From positions 1 through 59,102 of the forward strand of contig JACTTZ010000013.1 of assembly GCA_015660915.1 (NCBI GenBank): a stretch of 59,102 bases of DNA, written 5' to 3'. Positions 8,479-16,991 of this stretch are shown piece by piece. The notes under the pieces were generated by a model, which did not search any database, was not told where the DNA came from, and saw only the letters and a list, made by a program, of their open reading frames with translations. The number at the start of each line of letters is the position of its first letter. Positions within the stretch are counted from its first letter, which is position 1. This stretch comes from Methanomicrobia archaeon (GTDB taxonomy: Archaea > Halobacteriota > Bog-38 > Methanoflorentales > Methanoflorentaceae). The position numbers and the translations under genes are program-made.

Positions 8479-8727
8479 TCAGCCGTTCACTGTGCAGTTC
8501 CACCGAGCAAGAAACCAAGACAGAGGACAAAAAAGCTCGACCGCCTCACTGTCCTTGACTGAAAAGAAGTACCGCTTCAAACGCCCCTCTTTGTACACCT
8601 CAATTCCGTTGTTGTAGTAGTCGTGGCTCAGCACCTTGTTGAGAGGTATGCTTGCCGGCTTGTGTCTCGGCGTCGGCTGCAGCTGGATAAGCTGGTTCGT
8701 GACGACGAGCTGTTCACGCCTTCTGCG
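8479..8727 (-). pseudogene. Remnant of the PH-like family seen at 13261-13857
   Basis: The reverse frame encodes LVVTNQLIQLQPTPRHKPAS, then IPLNKVLSHDYYNNGIEVYK and a tail after LFCPLSWF. It aligns with the C-terminal domain of the protein at 13261-13857 (LIVSNQRLFL...KPLSVPLAKIASFHVYENGLEVW). The frame begins after a TAG with no start codon, so only the C-terminal domain survives. A hydrophobic frame at 8826-8937 on the same strand (GWIIALVLLILFLPLG) may be the former membrane anchor or part of another small protein. Confidence 0.55.
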
Positions 8728-8949
8728 CTAAGGGCTCTCGCCAATATAGGTTTGGTCTTGCCCTCACCTCGTTTAAGCGACTGCTTGCTTCGCCCTATCT
8801 GTATGCTGTCGAATAGTGAGCAGCCACAGAATCAAGGCGATTATACCCAAGGGCAGAAATAGAATTAGCAAAACCAATGCTATGATCCAGCCCGTTAAAT
8901 ACAACGTCAGCGTTTTTCCGAGTTCAGTTATGAGTGTGCATCCTCAGTT

Positions 8950-9852
8950 TTACTCTCCAAATATCGTTATAACGTAGTTGCTGTCAGTAACGAATACCAA
9001 CGCACTAGCATCGTTTTTCGTTCCGTCCCAATTCGTTGAACTTGAGTAATCGCCCGTAAATCCGATGTTTTTCAGACTTGAGATACTAAAGTTCATCACC
9101 TGTATTGCATGCGTTTGGCTGTCGGCTTGCACGATATTGATGTCGTACTGCGTTCCGTTCTTTATCATTTCGCCCGAATACCACGGATAGCCGTCATAAG
9201 TCTTGCCGGTGTCCGTAAAATTCGACATGATCACGTAACCTAGTTCGGTATACTGCGACTGTAAAAACGCGGCTTCGGTTGACAACGAACTAGGCGATGC
9301 CGTAGGCGTCCCTTGAGACAGCTGTTCTTGGTTAACAACTGAGATGTAATTGTCGAATTGGAAAATATCATTATATATTTTATCGCCAGAACTGGTGCTC
9401 CCACTTTCTGTCCCATAGTCCAGGTAAACAGTCGGATAGCGCCCTGCTGCTATCACCCACGGGTTATTCGAAGAGGTCGTTGATGACACGAGGGAGTAGC
9501 CGCCGTTGTTGGCGTTCAGATATGCCGTTGCCTCTTCGGTGGTGTTAAGCTTCACGTCTGTTTCTCTATAACTCCACTGAATCCCATTATCAATCGTCGA
9601 AGCGACTATAGTAACACTGTTGGGCGAGTTCCAAGTCACGTCCCACCCGGTGACGTTGCCTACCATTTGTCCTAATGCTTCTTTTATGGCAGGCACCTGT
9701 GCCTCGAGGACAGCGTCGTGCTGCTGGGTAGACGTCGGAGAGGCCGATGCACCTCCTAGTGTCGAGGTTGAGGTATTAAGGGTGCATCCAGCGCCGAGCA
9801 CTGAAAAAACCATAATAAAGGCGACGACAGCGCCCACATACATCTTTTTCAT
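8950..9852 (-). CDS. Hypothetical lipoprotein, about 300 residues
   Basis: The start is the ATG at 9852, directly behind GGGGGGAAG. The signal peptide ends in the lipobox VLGAGC (Cys near residue 23). Two related-looking halves follow: residues about 60-170 (TGWDVTWNSPNSVTIVAS, GRYPTVYLDYG) and about 190-300 (AAFLQSQYTELGYVIMSNF, YVITIFGE). The second half has the length and pattern of the domain in the lipoprotein at 7745-8266 (both are built around a 'GYV' strand). No family name is recognised. It is oriented opposite to the other lipoproteins. Confidence 0.8.
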   Translation of the reverse strand: MKKMYVGAVVAFIMVFSVLGAGCTLNTSTSTLGGASASPTSTQQHDAVLEAQVPAIKEALGQMVGNVTGWDVTWNSPNSVTIVASTIDNGIQWSYRETDVKLNTTEEATAYLNANNGGYSLVSSTTSSNNPWVIAAGRYPTVYLDYGTESGSTSSGDKIYNDIFQFDNYISVVNQEQLSQGTPTASPSSLSTEAAFLQSQYTELGYVIMSNFTDTGKTYDGYPWYSGEMIKNGTQYDINIVQADSQTHAIQVMNFSISSLKNIGFTGDYSSSTNWDGTKNDASALVFVTDSNYVITIFGE

Positions 9853-10005
9853 TTTCTTCCCCCCTTTACTATTCGCTGTGCACGCAGTGCAAAAAACACA
9901 AGTTAACGGAACGCCACGTGCCTTAATTGTTTCCATTAAGCCGCCGTACTCAGTCAGACAGCAGGAACCTAGTAGAGGCGACGCTGCTCGATCCTTGTGC
10001 GTATG

Positions 10006-10800
10006 TTATTTTACCCCGTAGAGAATTCCAATCGCACCGAGCATAAAGGGAAGCCTTAGCGCCTTCGGAACAGAGCCTGAATGAGCGGTATCGAGAAACT
10101 CAACGCTTTCGATACCCCAACCCCTGATTACTTCGAGCAAATCTTCGACATCGCCGTACAGTCGGTTCACCAAGAACAGATCTTGAAAGGCGAACGCGCC
10201 GCCCTTCCGAACGACCCGCAATGCCTCTTCGATCAGGTCTCGCTTCTCCTTTGTATCGCTCACTTCATGAAAGACCAGATTGCTTACCGCAGCATCGAAG
10301 GATCCCGCTTCAAAAGGTAAGGCCGAAGCGCTTGCTTTTTGGAAGTTCACGCGGTCAGCCACCCCCTCAATCGTTGCGTTGCGCTCACAAACGGCTCGTG
10401 AATACTCCCACTTTCCACCCCAGTAATCGATGCCCGTTACGCGCGCGGTGGGGAAGCGTTTGGCCACGCAAATGGTGAGGGCGGCATTTCCACACCCGAT
10501 GTCGAGGGCGTAGCCTTCTCCGTCCCATTCGATACGGTGCAACACAAGTTCGCGGATTTTCGCCTGCAGGTCTCCACCTCGTGGGGAGAACCGATATCGC
10601 GCATACATGAAGTACCCAAACGCTACGAGGGACGCGATTGCACCGACGATAACAAGAGGAAATACGAATGAGAAGCCCAGTAGAAGAATCGCGAGCGCGC
10701 CCAAAGCGTAGAGTATTCTCACCGACACCCAATTGCCGTAGTCTGGTTGGTCCGTTTTTAATTCACCCACCTTTGCGCCCCTCGTTTCAAGTATGTCCAA
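10006..10800 (-). CDS. Membrane-anchored class I SAM-dependent methyltransferase
   Basis: 264 residues. Two hydrophobic segments near the N-terminus (about 27-65; ILYALGALAILLLGFSFVF) would anchor it. The catalytic domain follows: motif I YALDIGCGNAALT (about 97-109), motif II VTGIDYW, motif IV FDAAVSNLVFHEV and VRKGGAF. This is a generic UbiE/BioC-type fold and the substrate cannot be inferred. GC-rich coding with intact motifs suggests a working gene. Confidence 0.85.
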   Translation of the reverse strand: MDILETRGAKVGELKTDQPDYGNWVSVRILYALGALAILLLGFSFVFPLVIVGAIASLVAFGYFMYARYRFSPRGGDLQAKIRELVLHRIEWDGEGYALDIGCGNAALTICVAKRFPTARVTGIDYWGGKWEYSRAVCERNATIEGVADRVNFQKASASALPFEAGSFDAAVSNLVFHEVSDTKEKRDLIEEALRVVRKGGAFAFQDLFLVNRLYGDVEDLLEVIRGWGIESVEFLDTAHSGSVPKALRLPFMLGAIGILYGVK

Positions 10801-11098
10801 GGCTTGCTATAATCGCTCCTCGTCCAACCGGTCCCTTAGCGATATCGTATCGCAGGCGCAGCAAGCATTACAGGCTCGATCACGCGCGCCTGCGCCCGTA
10901 GCAAAAAAGAATATGCTGCCGGTGCTTAAAAAAATGCTGATAGCCGCTTGTAGTGGCTCGTTTCCGGTAATCTCGAATGAGTCACGAAAGAACGTTGCAG
11001 CTTAATTCTGGTACGCTCAGCCGCTCCTTCACGTCCTAAAGTGCAAATCTCGCCAATAGAGCATTTGTCGCAGAAAAGAACAGGCTGCGCAAAAGGGT
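10801..11098. other. Intergenic stretch, possible gene scrap
   Basis: About 300 bases. A reverse-strand frame of about 65 codons (AAISIFLSTGSIFFFATGAG, then RACNACCACDTIS) has a hydrophobic segment and a Cys cluster but no start codon, so it is at most a remnant. Nothing else is recognisable. Confidence 0.3.
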
Positions 11099-11698
11099 TT
11101 AGAGAACGTACGGAATGAGCCGTTTTGTTCTCTTCGCGTATGCGACATACTCGTCGCCCAGCTTCGACGTTAAAACACCCTCCTCAACGTGAATCCGATA
11201 GCCGAAAGCCACGCCGAAAAAAGCTATGAGCACGAGCACAGCCCCCCACGACTGTAGCACGAGCCCTAGTCCGACGATGGTGAGGAGCGATCCGGTATAC
11301 GCGGGATGGCGCACCAGTCGATACGGTCCCCGGTCCACCACCGCCTGGCCATCCTGAACGCCGACGGTCCGCGAGAAATAACGTCCTAGCACAGCAATTG
11401 ACCACTGTCGGAGCAGAATACCCGCGATCATCAGGCCGATCCCGAGGTAGAAAGCCCAGCTCGGCAACACCGCAATACCAGACGAAGCAAAGAGGAAAGA
11501 AATCGTGAGGGATAGAAACGTGCTCAGTGCTATCAGCGGGCGCGAGCTCTTGTCTTCGTATCTAATTGGGGCGCCGCGGCGACGCGAGCGCGGGATGATA
11601 CCCCCAATAACGAGTTCGCTGAACAACCACAGCGCGTACACGACAAAGAATATTGATGCTGCAGTCGTCGTCGGGAATAGTTCCGCTACATAGACCAT
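11099..11698 (-). CDS. Isoprenylcysteine carboxyl methyltransferase-like membrane protein
   Basis: 199 residues with about five transmembrane helices and the ICMT/PEMT signature near the C-terminus: GPYRLVRHPAYTG (about 126-138), then the helix pair and YRIHVEEGVLTSKLGDEYVAY. The signature His/Arg/Glu residues for SAM binding are present. Prokaryotic members of this family methylate lipids or small isoprenoid substrates; the substrate here is unknown. Starts with ATG at 11698. Confidence 0.85.
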   Translation of the reverse strand: MVYVAELFPTTTAASIFFVVYALWLFSELVIGGIIPRSRRRGAPIRYEDKSSRPLIALSTFLSLTISFLFASSGIAVLPSWAFYLGIGLMIAGILLRQWSIAVLGRYFSRTVGVQDGQAVVDRGPYRLVRHPAYTGSLLTIVGLGLVLQSWGAVLVLIAFFGVAFGYRIHVEEGVLTSKLGDEYVAYAKRTKRLIPYVL

Positions 11699-11884
11699 TG
11701 TGTCTCTGCTGGGCTGTCTAGCTCTTCTTCAATATGCCATTATCGCCTATGTCGAGTTGCTTGTCGACTCCCCATCAAACGTCAACCCGTTAGTGAAATC
11801 CTTAAGCTACCCCTCGCGAAGTCCGTTACGGGCCTCTTTTTCGGGTCCTCGAAACAAAGCGCGAAACCTATACGCAACCGGTCT

Positions 11885-12037
11885 TCAGGGACGATTTCGG
11901 AAAAACAAGATCCACACCACAAGGAGCACCAGCACGACAAGTAGCAACAAGGGAAGCACGCGGATGACTATAATGATCGCTAGGAGCACGATAATGAGGA
12001 GCAGCACTATTACGAGAAGATCTGATAATATGCCCAT
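11885..12037 (-). CDS. Small two-helix membrane protein, 50 residues
   Basis: An ATG-to-stop frame of 50 codons is almost entirely hydrophobic: LLVIVLLLIIVLLAIIIVI, a short RVLP turn, then LLLVVLVLLVVWILFF and a basic RNRP end. The composition and basic tail fit a two-pass (hairpin) membrane peptide. No homologue is recognised and the ribosome-binding site is weak. The rest of the 11699-12208 gap holds no other gene. Confidence 0.45.
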   Translation of the reverse strand: MGILSDLLVIVLLLIIVLLAIIIVIRVLPLLLLVVLVLLVVWILFFRNRP

Positions 12038-12208
12038 TACGTGATTGAAACCGCCGCCAAGAAAGATAACTGTTTCTTATCTTCTAAACCGCCATGTCAC
12101 GTGGCGCCACCACTTCATCTTTGCTGTTCGCGCGACCGACAATTCAATCCGTGTGCTCTCGCGCAGGGATTTCAGAGCGGGCAAATTTGAAAGGGTTACG
12201 ATTTGGAC

Positions 12209-12985
12209 TTAACCAAATCTGCGAACGAGTGGAAGAAAAACCCATTCCCGTTTTGGAGCAACGTACCTGCGCTTAGGCCGCCGGGCTTCTACCGCTCTTA
12301 CCACTTGTTTTGCTATGCTCTGGGTGCTTTGTAACTCGTGCTTTATGACTTTCTCCTCTTCTTGACGTACGTAGGCCATATAATCTTTGTAAAGACCATT
12401 TGCGTTCATCCACTCGTATTTCTGCCACATGAATTTCTCATTGAAGCCCGTGCTATACCTCCCGGGGTTGATGACAATGACGTTGATGCCAAATGGCTTG
12501 AGTTCAGTTCGCAAGGAGAACGCAACGCTTTCGAGCGCAAATTTTGTCATCGCATAGGGCGCGTAAAATGGCGTGGGAATGAGTCCTGCCATTGAACCCA
12601 TAAACACAATGCGTCCTCCACCCTTTGCAATCATCTGAGGCAAGACTTTCTGTGTTAATCGCAGCGTTGAAAACACGTTTGTCTCAAACACGGCGTTAAC
12701 TCTTTCAGGGGCTATCTCTGCTAAAGGCCCTGAGTTGCCGATAGCCGCGTTATTGACTAAGACATCGATATCCCACGCGTCGACCTTGTCGATGTCTTTG
12801 GCTTCGGTCACGTCGAGCTTGTCCACTACGAAGTTCTCGCCAAACGATTTCAAAACAGATCGCAACTCATCAACTGAGGTCTCCCTGTGAACGGTTGCAT
12901 AGACTCTATGTCCTCTCTTCAGTAGCCTGCACGCTACATCGAGCCCTATGCCCCCTCTGCAGCCTGTTATGAGAATACTTGCCAT
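12209..12985 (-). CDS. Short-chain dehydrogenase/reductase
   Basis: 258 residues, classical SDR. The nucleotide-binding motif TGCRGGIG is at 8-15, NNAA at about 85-88, the catalytic Ser in MGSMAGL, and the YxxxK pair in YAPYAMTKFA. The C-terminal part (YRQEEEKVIKHEL-like, then VEARRPKRRYV) matches the extended substrate loop and tail of NAD(P)H-dependent retinol/ketone-reductase-like members. Substrate unknown. Transcribed alone toward the left. Confidence 0.9.
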   Translation of the reverse strand: MASILITGCRGGIGLDVACRLLKRGHRVYATVHRETSVDELRSVLKSFGENFVVDKLDVTEAKDIDKVDAWDIDVLVNNAAIGNSGPLAEIAPERVNAVFETNVFSTLRLTQKVLPQMIAKGGGRIVFMGSMAGLIPTPFYAPYAMTKFALESVAFSLRTELKPFGINVIVINPGRYSTGFNEKFMWQKYEWMNANGLYKDYMAYVRQEEEKVIKHELQSTQSIAKQVVRAVEARRPKRRYVAPKREWVFLPLVRRFG

Positions 12986-13260
12986 AATCCCGATCGCCTC
13001 TGTTTGCTCCTATCTCAGCGGCCTGTTATAAGGATTTATAACTGAGGGCGAAAGGTGTCGAGCAGGGGGATAGTCTATATCACTGCCCGGCGTGGCATTG
13101 CTCAAACTTGGAGCTTCAATGCGCTCGGGCGGCCGATCGTCGACGAGCATGGACACTGGCAACGTCCCTCTCTTAGCTTCGTTGTGTTGAGATTTTGATA
13201 GCAAAACTAGGGTTCATAGTGACCAGCGTCGCGGCGCAATGTCCGTAATCTTCGGTTATC

Positions 13261-13857
13261 TTACGCCACCTCCAGCATTTTCGACAAGCAAAGCCCGCAT
13301 ATCTCGCTCGCCGCCGCATCAAGCACGAACAGGTAGGGACGCTCCTTGCCGTCCTGCCACACTTCAAGCCCGTTCTCATAGACGTGAAAGCTGGCGATCT
13401 TCGCTAGCGGCACGCTCAACGGCTTGTGACCGGCAAACGGGTTTAAAAATAGGCGTTGATTACTTACGATCAAGTCCCCGCGCGACGTTTCGAGCAACTC
13501 ATCATGTTTGACGATGTGCCCGCGCGATTGGCCAACGCGATAGCGCACGGGAAAACCACCCACCTTTATCGGGAGAGGGATCGAGACGCCGTGACTCCCT
13601 CCCGAATAGCCGAGGTTAACCGTTTTGATCTCCTTGAGCACCGTTGCTGTCTGACAGTGCGCAGTCTCGCCTTTTTTCATAATCGCGTCAGTAACCGTGA
13701 TAACCGGGAGTTCTGCGCCGGTATACGGAGCTATGGCCGCGCTATGCGCTTTCAACGCTTGATCGTGCGCTAATCGTTGTCGACAACCGTTGCAGAGGCC
13801 GTCGGCTGCATGTTCTAAAAAGCCAAGTTTATGCCCGCACTCTTTGCAGTATGTCAT
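13261..13857 (-). CDS. Zinc-ribbon protein with PH-like C-terminal domain
   Basis: 198 residues. The N-terminus is a small zinc ribbon (CKECGHKLGF...LCNGCRQR, residues 4-26). A middle region with an SGGSHG motif follows. The C-terminal domain (about 115-198; GDLIVSNQRLFLNPF, KPLSVPLAKIASFHVYENG) has the 'write-on, strand-turn-strand' look of bacterial PH-like domains. A fragment of the same domain lies at 8479-8727 and a related zinc ribbon at 20969-21214, so this is a small local family. ATG at 13857 with AGAGGC upstream; a 16-base palindrome sits just before it. Confidence 0.75.
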   Translation of the reverse strand: MTYCKECGHKLGFLEHAADGLCNGCRQRLAHDQALKAHSAAIAPYTGAELPVITVTDAIMKKGETAHCQTATVLKEIKTVNLGYSGGSHGVSIPLPIKVGGFPVRYRVGQSRGHIVKHDELLETSRGDLIVSNQRLFLNPFAGHKPLSVPLAKIASFHVYENGLEVWQDGKERPYLFVLDAAASEICGLCLSKMLEVA

Positions 13858-13874
13858 TTTGCCTCTTTGTTCTT

Positions 13875-13890
13875 CTCGAGAGCTCTCGAG
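13875..13890. promoter_or_regulatory. Perfect 16-base palindrome upstream of the zinc-ribbon/PH-like gene
   Basis: CTCGAGAGCTCTCGAG is a perfect inverted repeat 18 bases upstream of the ATG at 13857, a position suited to an operator or a leader hairpin. The role is inferred from position only. Confidence 0.35.
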
Positions 13891-14041
13891 CCTCGTGTTC
13901 TGATCTCATTTCTGTTTCCATTCGGCTTAACATGTTTGCGGCATCGTCGCCCTCAATCCGCGTCACCAGTTTCAACGATTTTCGTCTCGCAGGCACATTT
14001 TTATGTGGAAAGAGCTTGTAAACGTTGTCTGAGTGGGTCTA

Positions 14042-14332
14042 ATGGCGCAAATGAAGCTTAGATTATCAGCACACGTGAACAGCGATAACCCGCCAGCCAT
14101 CAAACCGGTTCTTGAACAGATTGTCGCTGACAAGGGAACTATAAGACAAACAGATCAAGGATTCGACGTTGAGGCAGAGCTTGAAGGAGAAAGTGCGCGG
14201 GCACTCAACCGTTTGATCCTGTCCGAGTTGCGAAGGGCTGAGAAGCGAACAAGGATGCGCGCGGAATGGACATCGGGCGATACTGTTGAGAAGTTCTTCG
14301 ACTACGCACTTAAAGGGACTCGAAAAGCATAA
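14042..14332 (+). CDS. Conserved-looking hypothetical protein, 96 residues
   Basis: A small acidic/basic protein with no signal peptide (KLRLSAHVNSDNPPAIKPVL, then GFDVEAELEGESARALNRLI, and RTRMRAEWTSGDTVEKFFDY). The alternating strand-helix pattern suggests a compact alpha/beta fold, and the regular codon pattern supports a real gene. I prefer the ATG at 14042 over the GTG at 14033. A run of seven T at 14357-14363 shortly after the stop would end transcription. Function unknown. Confidence 0.65.
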   Translation: MAQMKLRLSAHVNSDNPPAIKPVLEQIVADKGTIRQTDQGFDVEAELEGESARALNRLILSELRRAEKRTRMRAEWTSGDTVEKFFDYALKGTRKA

Positions 14333-14356
14333 GACAGTGCGAAGGGCAAAACGGTC

Positions 14357-14363
14357 TTTTTTT
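14357..14363 (+). terminator. T7 tract after the 96-residue gene
   Basis: A T7 tract 25 bases after the stop codon, the usual form of an archaeal terminator. Confidence 0.4.
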
Positions 14364-14610
14364 GAGTGGTTTCTTGATTGAGAAATATTGGCTGCAGAGC
14401 GTGCAGAAAAAGAGCGGCACTCTGGCATTTCGCAATAAGAATTGGATACTCGAACTCGTCACGCCATCCAAAATCCACATACGATCTGAAGCATCTGTGC
14501 CCTGCCCGCTTCGCGCCCGCCAGAAGGCTAATGCGTGAGTTGAGTCGTGAGACGCTGACATCATGAAACACAAGTAGGATGCGCGCCCCTGTACGTCACG
14601 GGAGCACGCG

Positions 14611-15225
14611 ATGCGGTTTTCTAACATCGATGTCGTGATCTTCGATGCGATGGGTGTCACCTTCGTTGAAGGCGACGACGTTAGCAATCTGCTTATTCCT
14701 TATGTCGCGAGTCAGTGCGGCTGCACGAGCCGGGAGGCGATTCGAAAGCTGTACCTGCCCGCGAGTTTAGGCCAGATGTCGTCTCGGGAGTTCTGGGTGC
14801 GGGTTGGGTGTGCGTACCCCGCCTCCGAACGTGAGTACCTCGACACGCAACTGAAGCTCGATCCTGACTTCGTCGCTGTCGCTGAACAACTGAAGAAGCG
14901 CTATGAGCTTGCTATGCTGTCGAACGACATAAGCGAGTGGTCCGCCTATCTGAGAAGGCGCTTCGCCCTCGACCGACTCTTCACGTCAGTCGTTATCAGC
15001 GGTGATCACGGCTTCAGAAAGCCTGACCGTCGCCTGTATCAAGTCCTTCTGCGGTCACTTGGTGCTGCGCCACAACGGTGCGTTTTCGTGGACGACCAGC
15101 CGCGAAACCTGGAGACCGCGGCGCAATTGGGGATGCACACGGTGTGTCGTATCCGAGACGATCGCGGTCCACCTACCTACGAGCGTGCCGTAGAAGCGCT
15201 TAGCGACCTGCTCACACTCCTATGA
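14611..15225 (+). CDS. HAD-superfamily hydrolase-like protein with altered motif I
   Basis: 204 residues with a HAD layout: motif I VIFDAMGVTF (residues 9-18), motif II LSNDISEW, motif III Lys in FRKPDRRLY, motif IV FVDDQPRNLETA. The second Asp of DxD in motif I, the usual acid/base, is replaced by Met (DAM), while the nucleophile Asp is kept. Phosphatase activity may therefore be weak or replaced by another function, as in HAD dehalogenase-like branches. ATG at 14611 with GGGAGC upstream. Confidence 0.8.
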   Translation: MRFSNIDVVIFDAMGVTFVEGDDVSNLLIPYVASQCGCTSREAIRKLYLPASLGQMSSREFWVRVGCAYPASEREYLDTQLKLDPDFVAVAEQLKKRYELAMLSNDISEWSAYLRRRFALDRLFTSVVISGDHGFRKPDRRLYQVLLRSLGAAPQRCVFVDDQPRNLETAAQLGMHTVCRIRDDRGPPTYERAVEALSDLLTLL

Positions 15226-15327
15226 AGCGCGCCACAATGCGGGCAAAGCAAAGAATCGGGTCGAATAGGAACGGTTATGCTACGGCTCGTTTTATGCCCA
15301 ACAAGAATTCCTCGCGGGTGGATCTAA

Positions 15328-15900
15328 TTGAGCAGTGAACCGAATCGTTTGCAGGTATTTTTTACGGTGCTGTTGGGAGACAGGATGTCACGCCCTTACA
15401 AGCGCTACGTAGACAGCTTCGGTCTAGCAGGCAATGAGATGGTGCTGGATTACGGATCTGGCTGGGGTCGGATATCACGGCACATAGCCGAACGCCTTTC
15501 GCAAGGCAACGGCCACTTGACGTGTGTCGATGTCTCTAAAGTATGGATGGAGACCATACAAAAAAGGCTGAAAAAGTACCCCAATGTGGGCTATAAGCTC
15601 GGTGACATTGCTGCACTTGACATAGCTGACGGCGCCTATGACATTGTGGTAGTGCACTTCGTGTTGCACCACGTACCGAAGGACGAGCAGCAAGAGAAAT
15701 TGGCTATATTGGCGCGAAAGTTAAAGCCGCACGGCAGACTGTTCATTCGCGAGTTCACTCGAGCGGATCACGGCACACCGCCAGCTGAGATCCGCGCCCT
15801 GATGTCTACGGCAGGGCTCCATGAGCGCGAGAGCCGGATGACCAGATCGTTGATAATGGGCGAAGTCTTTGATGGAGTGTTCGACAAGGCCCCCGCGTAA
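15328..15900 (+). CDS. Class I SAM-dependent methyltransferase
   Basis: 190 residues. Motif I is VLDYGSGWGRISRHI (about 34-48), motif II LTCVDVS, motif IV YDIVVVHFVLHHV, and post-motif KLKPHGRLFIREF. UbiE/methyltransferase-11 type; the substrate is unknown. The start is a TTG preceded by GGGTGG at normal distance; no ATG gives the complete fold. A T6 run at 15944-15949 after the stop is a probable terminator. Confidence 0.85.
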   Translation: MSSEPNRLQVFFTVLLGDRMSRPYKRYVDSFGLAGNEMVLDYGSGWGRISRHIAERLSQGNGHLTCVDVSKVWMETIQKRLKKYPNVGYKLGDIAALDIADGAYDIVVVHFVLHHVPKDEQQEKLAILARKLKPHGRLFIREFTRADHGTPPAEIRALMSTAGLHERESRMTRSLIMGEVFDGVFDKAPA

Positions 15901-15943
15901 CGTAACCTCCCGTGCTCAGCGGCTTAGCGTCGTTTCCAAGATC

Positions 15944-15949
15944 TTTTTT
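15944..15949 (+). terminator. T6 tract after the methyltransferase gene
   Basis: Six T residues 44 bases after the stop codon, in an otherwise gene-free spacer. Confidence 0.35.
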
Positions 15950-16059
15950 CGACGAATTATGAATGTCAATTGTTGCCGTTCATGAGCCGCTGAATTCACA
16001 ACACCACATTTAAGCCCTGTTATGCCGCCTAGTAAACGACACTGTATAGGAGGTGAAAA

Positions 16060-16311
16060 ATGGCACAGGAACCGCTAACACCATCGCAGCGACCGGCAAA
16101 AAAACGACCGACACAACAATTCCCTCTTTGGATCATGTACGCCTCTATCGCCGTGGTTTTCGGATGGCTTCTCTTCTTAGCATTCTGGTTGTTCTATTAT
16201 ACGAGTGATTTTAGCATTATCCAAAACATCGCTATTCTCTTGTTCTCTCTGGTGGTCGCCTTGATCATAGAGACGCTGTTGTGGGTTCCGTGGAGCCTGA
16301 AAGCCCGATAA
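16060..16311 (+). CDS. Small two-helix membrane protein
   Basis: 83 residues with a Pro/Lys-rich cytoplasmic-type N-terminus (to about residue 25), then two transmembrane helices (WIMYASIAVVFGWLLFLAFW and NIAILLFSLVVALIIETLL) and a short basic end. The canonical AGGAGGTG ribosome-binding site makes the start certain. The lipoprotein gene begins within 40 bases, so the two are probably co-transcribed. Function unknown. Confidence 0.8.
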   Translation: MAQEPLTPSQRPAKKRPTQQFPLWIMYASIAVVFGWLLFLAFWLFYYTSDFSIIQNIAILLFSLVVALIIETLLWVPWSLKAR

Positions 16312-16350
16312 ACGGCCAAGCTACCGATGAGGGGGGCGATCAAAGACACA

Positions 16351-16902
16351 ATGAAGACAGCCGTAGCGCTCGGCGTCCTTGCGATACTCCTCGTTTCCAT
16401 AGCAGGATGCACAAGCACAACAAACCAGCTCACGAGCGGCCAAGCGTTACAGGTGAGAGACTACGCTGACGCCTTTCACAAGCGCATCGAGGCGCACTTA
16501 GGGCCAAAAGAAACGATAACCACGTGGAACGATACGAGTAACGGCACAAACGCGATGCGGCTTCAATGGACCGTCGACTACAGCACGCAAAATACGAGCA
16601 ACCTCTTTGGTCAAAACGGCACGACGACGAGTTACAGCGTCAACATACAGCAGTTTTCGAGTAAAGAGGAGGCGACAACGTTCTATAACGACGTAAGGGT
16701 TGGGTATACGACGGTGAGCAACGCTAGCACGCCTATTAAGCCCGAGGATAATATCTACAAGCAAGTGACAGGACGTGATCCAAGCGTGACAAACGCTGCG
16801 TGGAAACTCGACAGCGTTACGCCCGTCACCGCGCAATTCAGCTTTATAGTTCAGCAAGATGAATTTGTGACGTGGGGCTCCGCGTCGGTTTTGACAAAGT
16901 GA
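16351..16902 (+). CDS. Hypothetical lipoprotein downstream of the small membrane protein
   Basis: 183 residues from the ATG at 16351. The signal peptide ends in the lipobox VSIAGC (Cys at residue 20), followed by an Asn/Thr-rich domain with many possible N-glycosylation sequons (NDTSNGTN, QNTSNL, GQNGTT). There is no recognised family; the size and strand pattern resemble the other lipoproteins in this window (VNIQQFSSKEEATTFYND). An in-frame ATG at 16327 would add eight residues. Likely co-transcribed with the upstream membrane protein. Confidence 0.75.
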   Translation: MKTAVALGVLAILLVSIAGCTSTTNQLTSGQALQVRDYADAFHKRIEAHLGPKETITTWNDTSNGTNAMRLQWTVDYSTQNTSNLFGQNGTTTSYSVNIQQFSSKEEATTFYNDVRVGYTTVSNASTPIKPEDNIYKQVTGRDPSVTNAAWKLDSVTPVTAQFSFIVQQDEFVTWGSASVLTK

Positions 16903-16958
16903 GGTCAGCGAACGCGCTTTTGAATCTGCGAACGCAATCGGCAAACTCTGCAAGTGGC

Positions 16959-16980
16959 AGCAGCTATAAGCTGCTATAAG
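16959..16980 (+). promoter_or_regulatory. tfe promoter: perfect hairpin with duplicated TATA box
   Basis: AGCAGCT-ATA-AGCTGCT is a perfect inverted repeat (16959-16975) whose centre is a TATA-like element (gctataag, 16963-16970); the same octamer recurs at 16973-16980. The first box lies about 25 bases before the tfe ATG, predicting a leaderless transcript. The palindrome would let a repressor or TFE-linked feedback factor cover the TATA box. Confidence 0.5.
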
Positions 16981-16991
16981 TCCACATATAC

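Noticed and set aside
13010-13204. 64-codon reverse frame upstream of the dehydrogenase gene
   Set aside because: No ribosome-binding site, low-complexity composition and no motif; more likely leader/promoter DNA.
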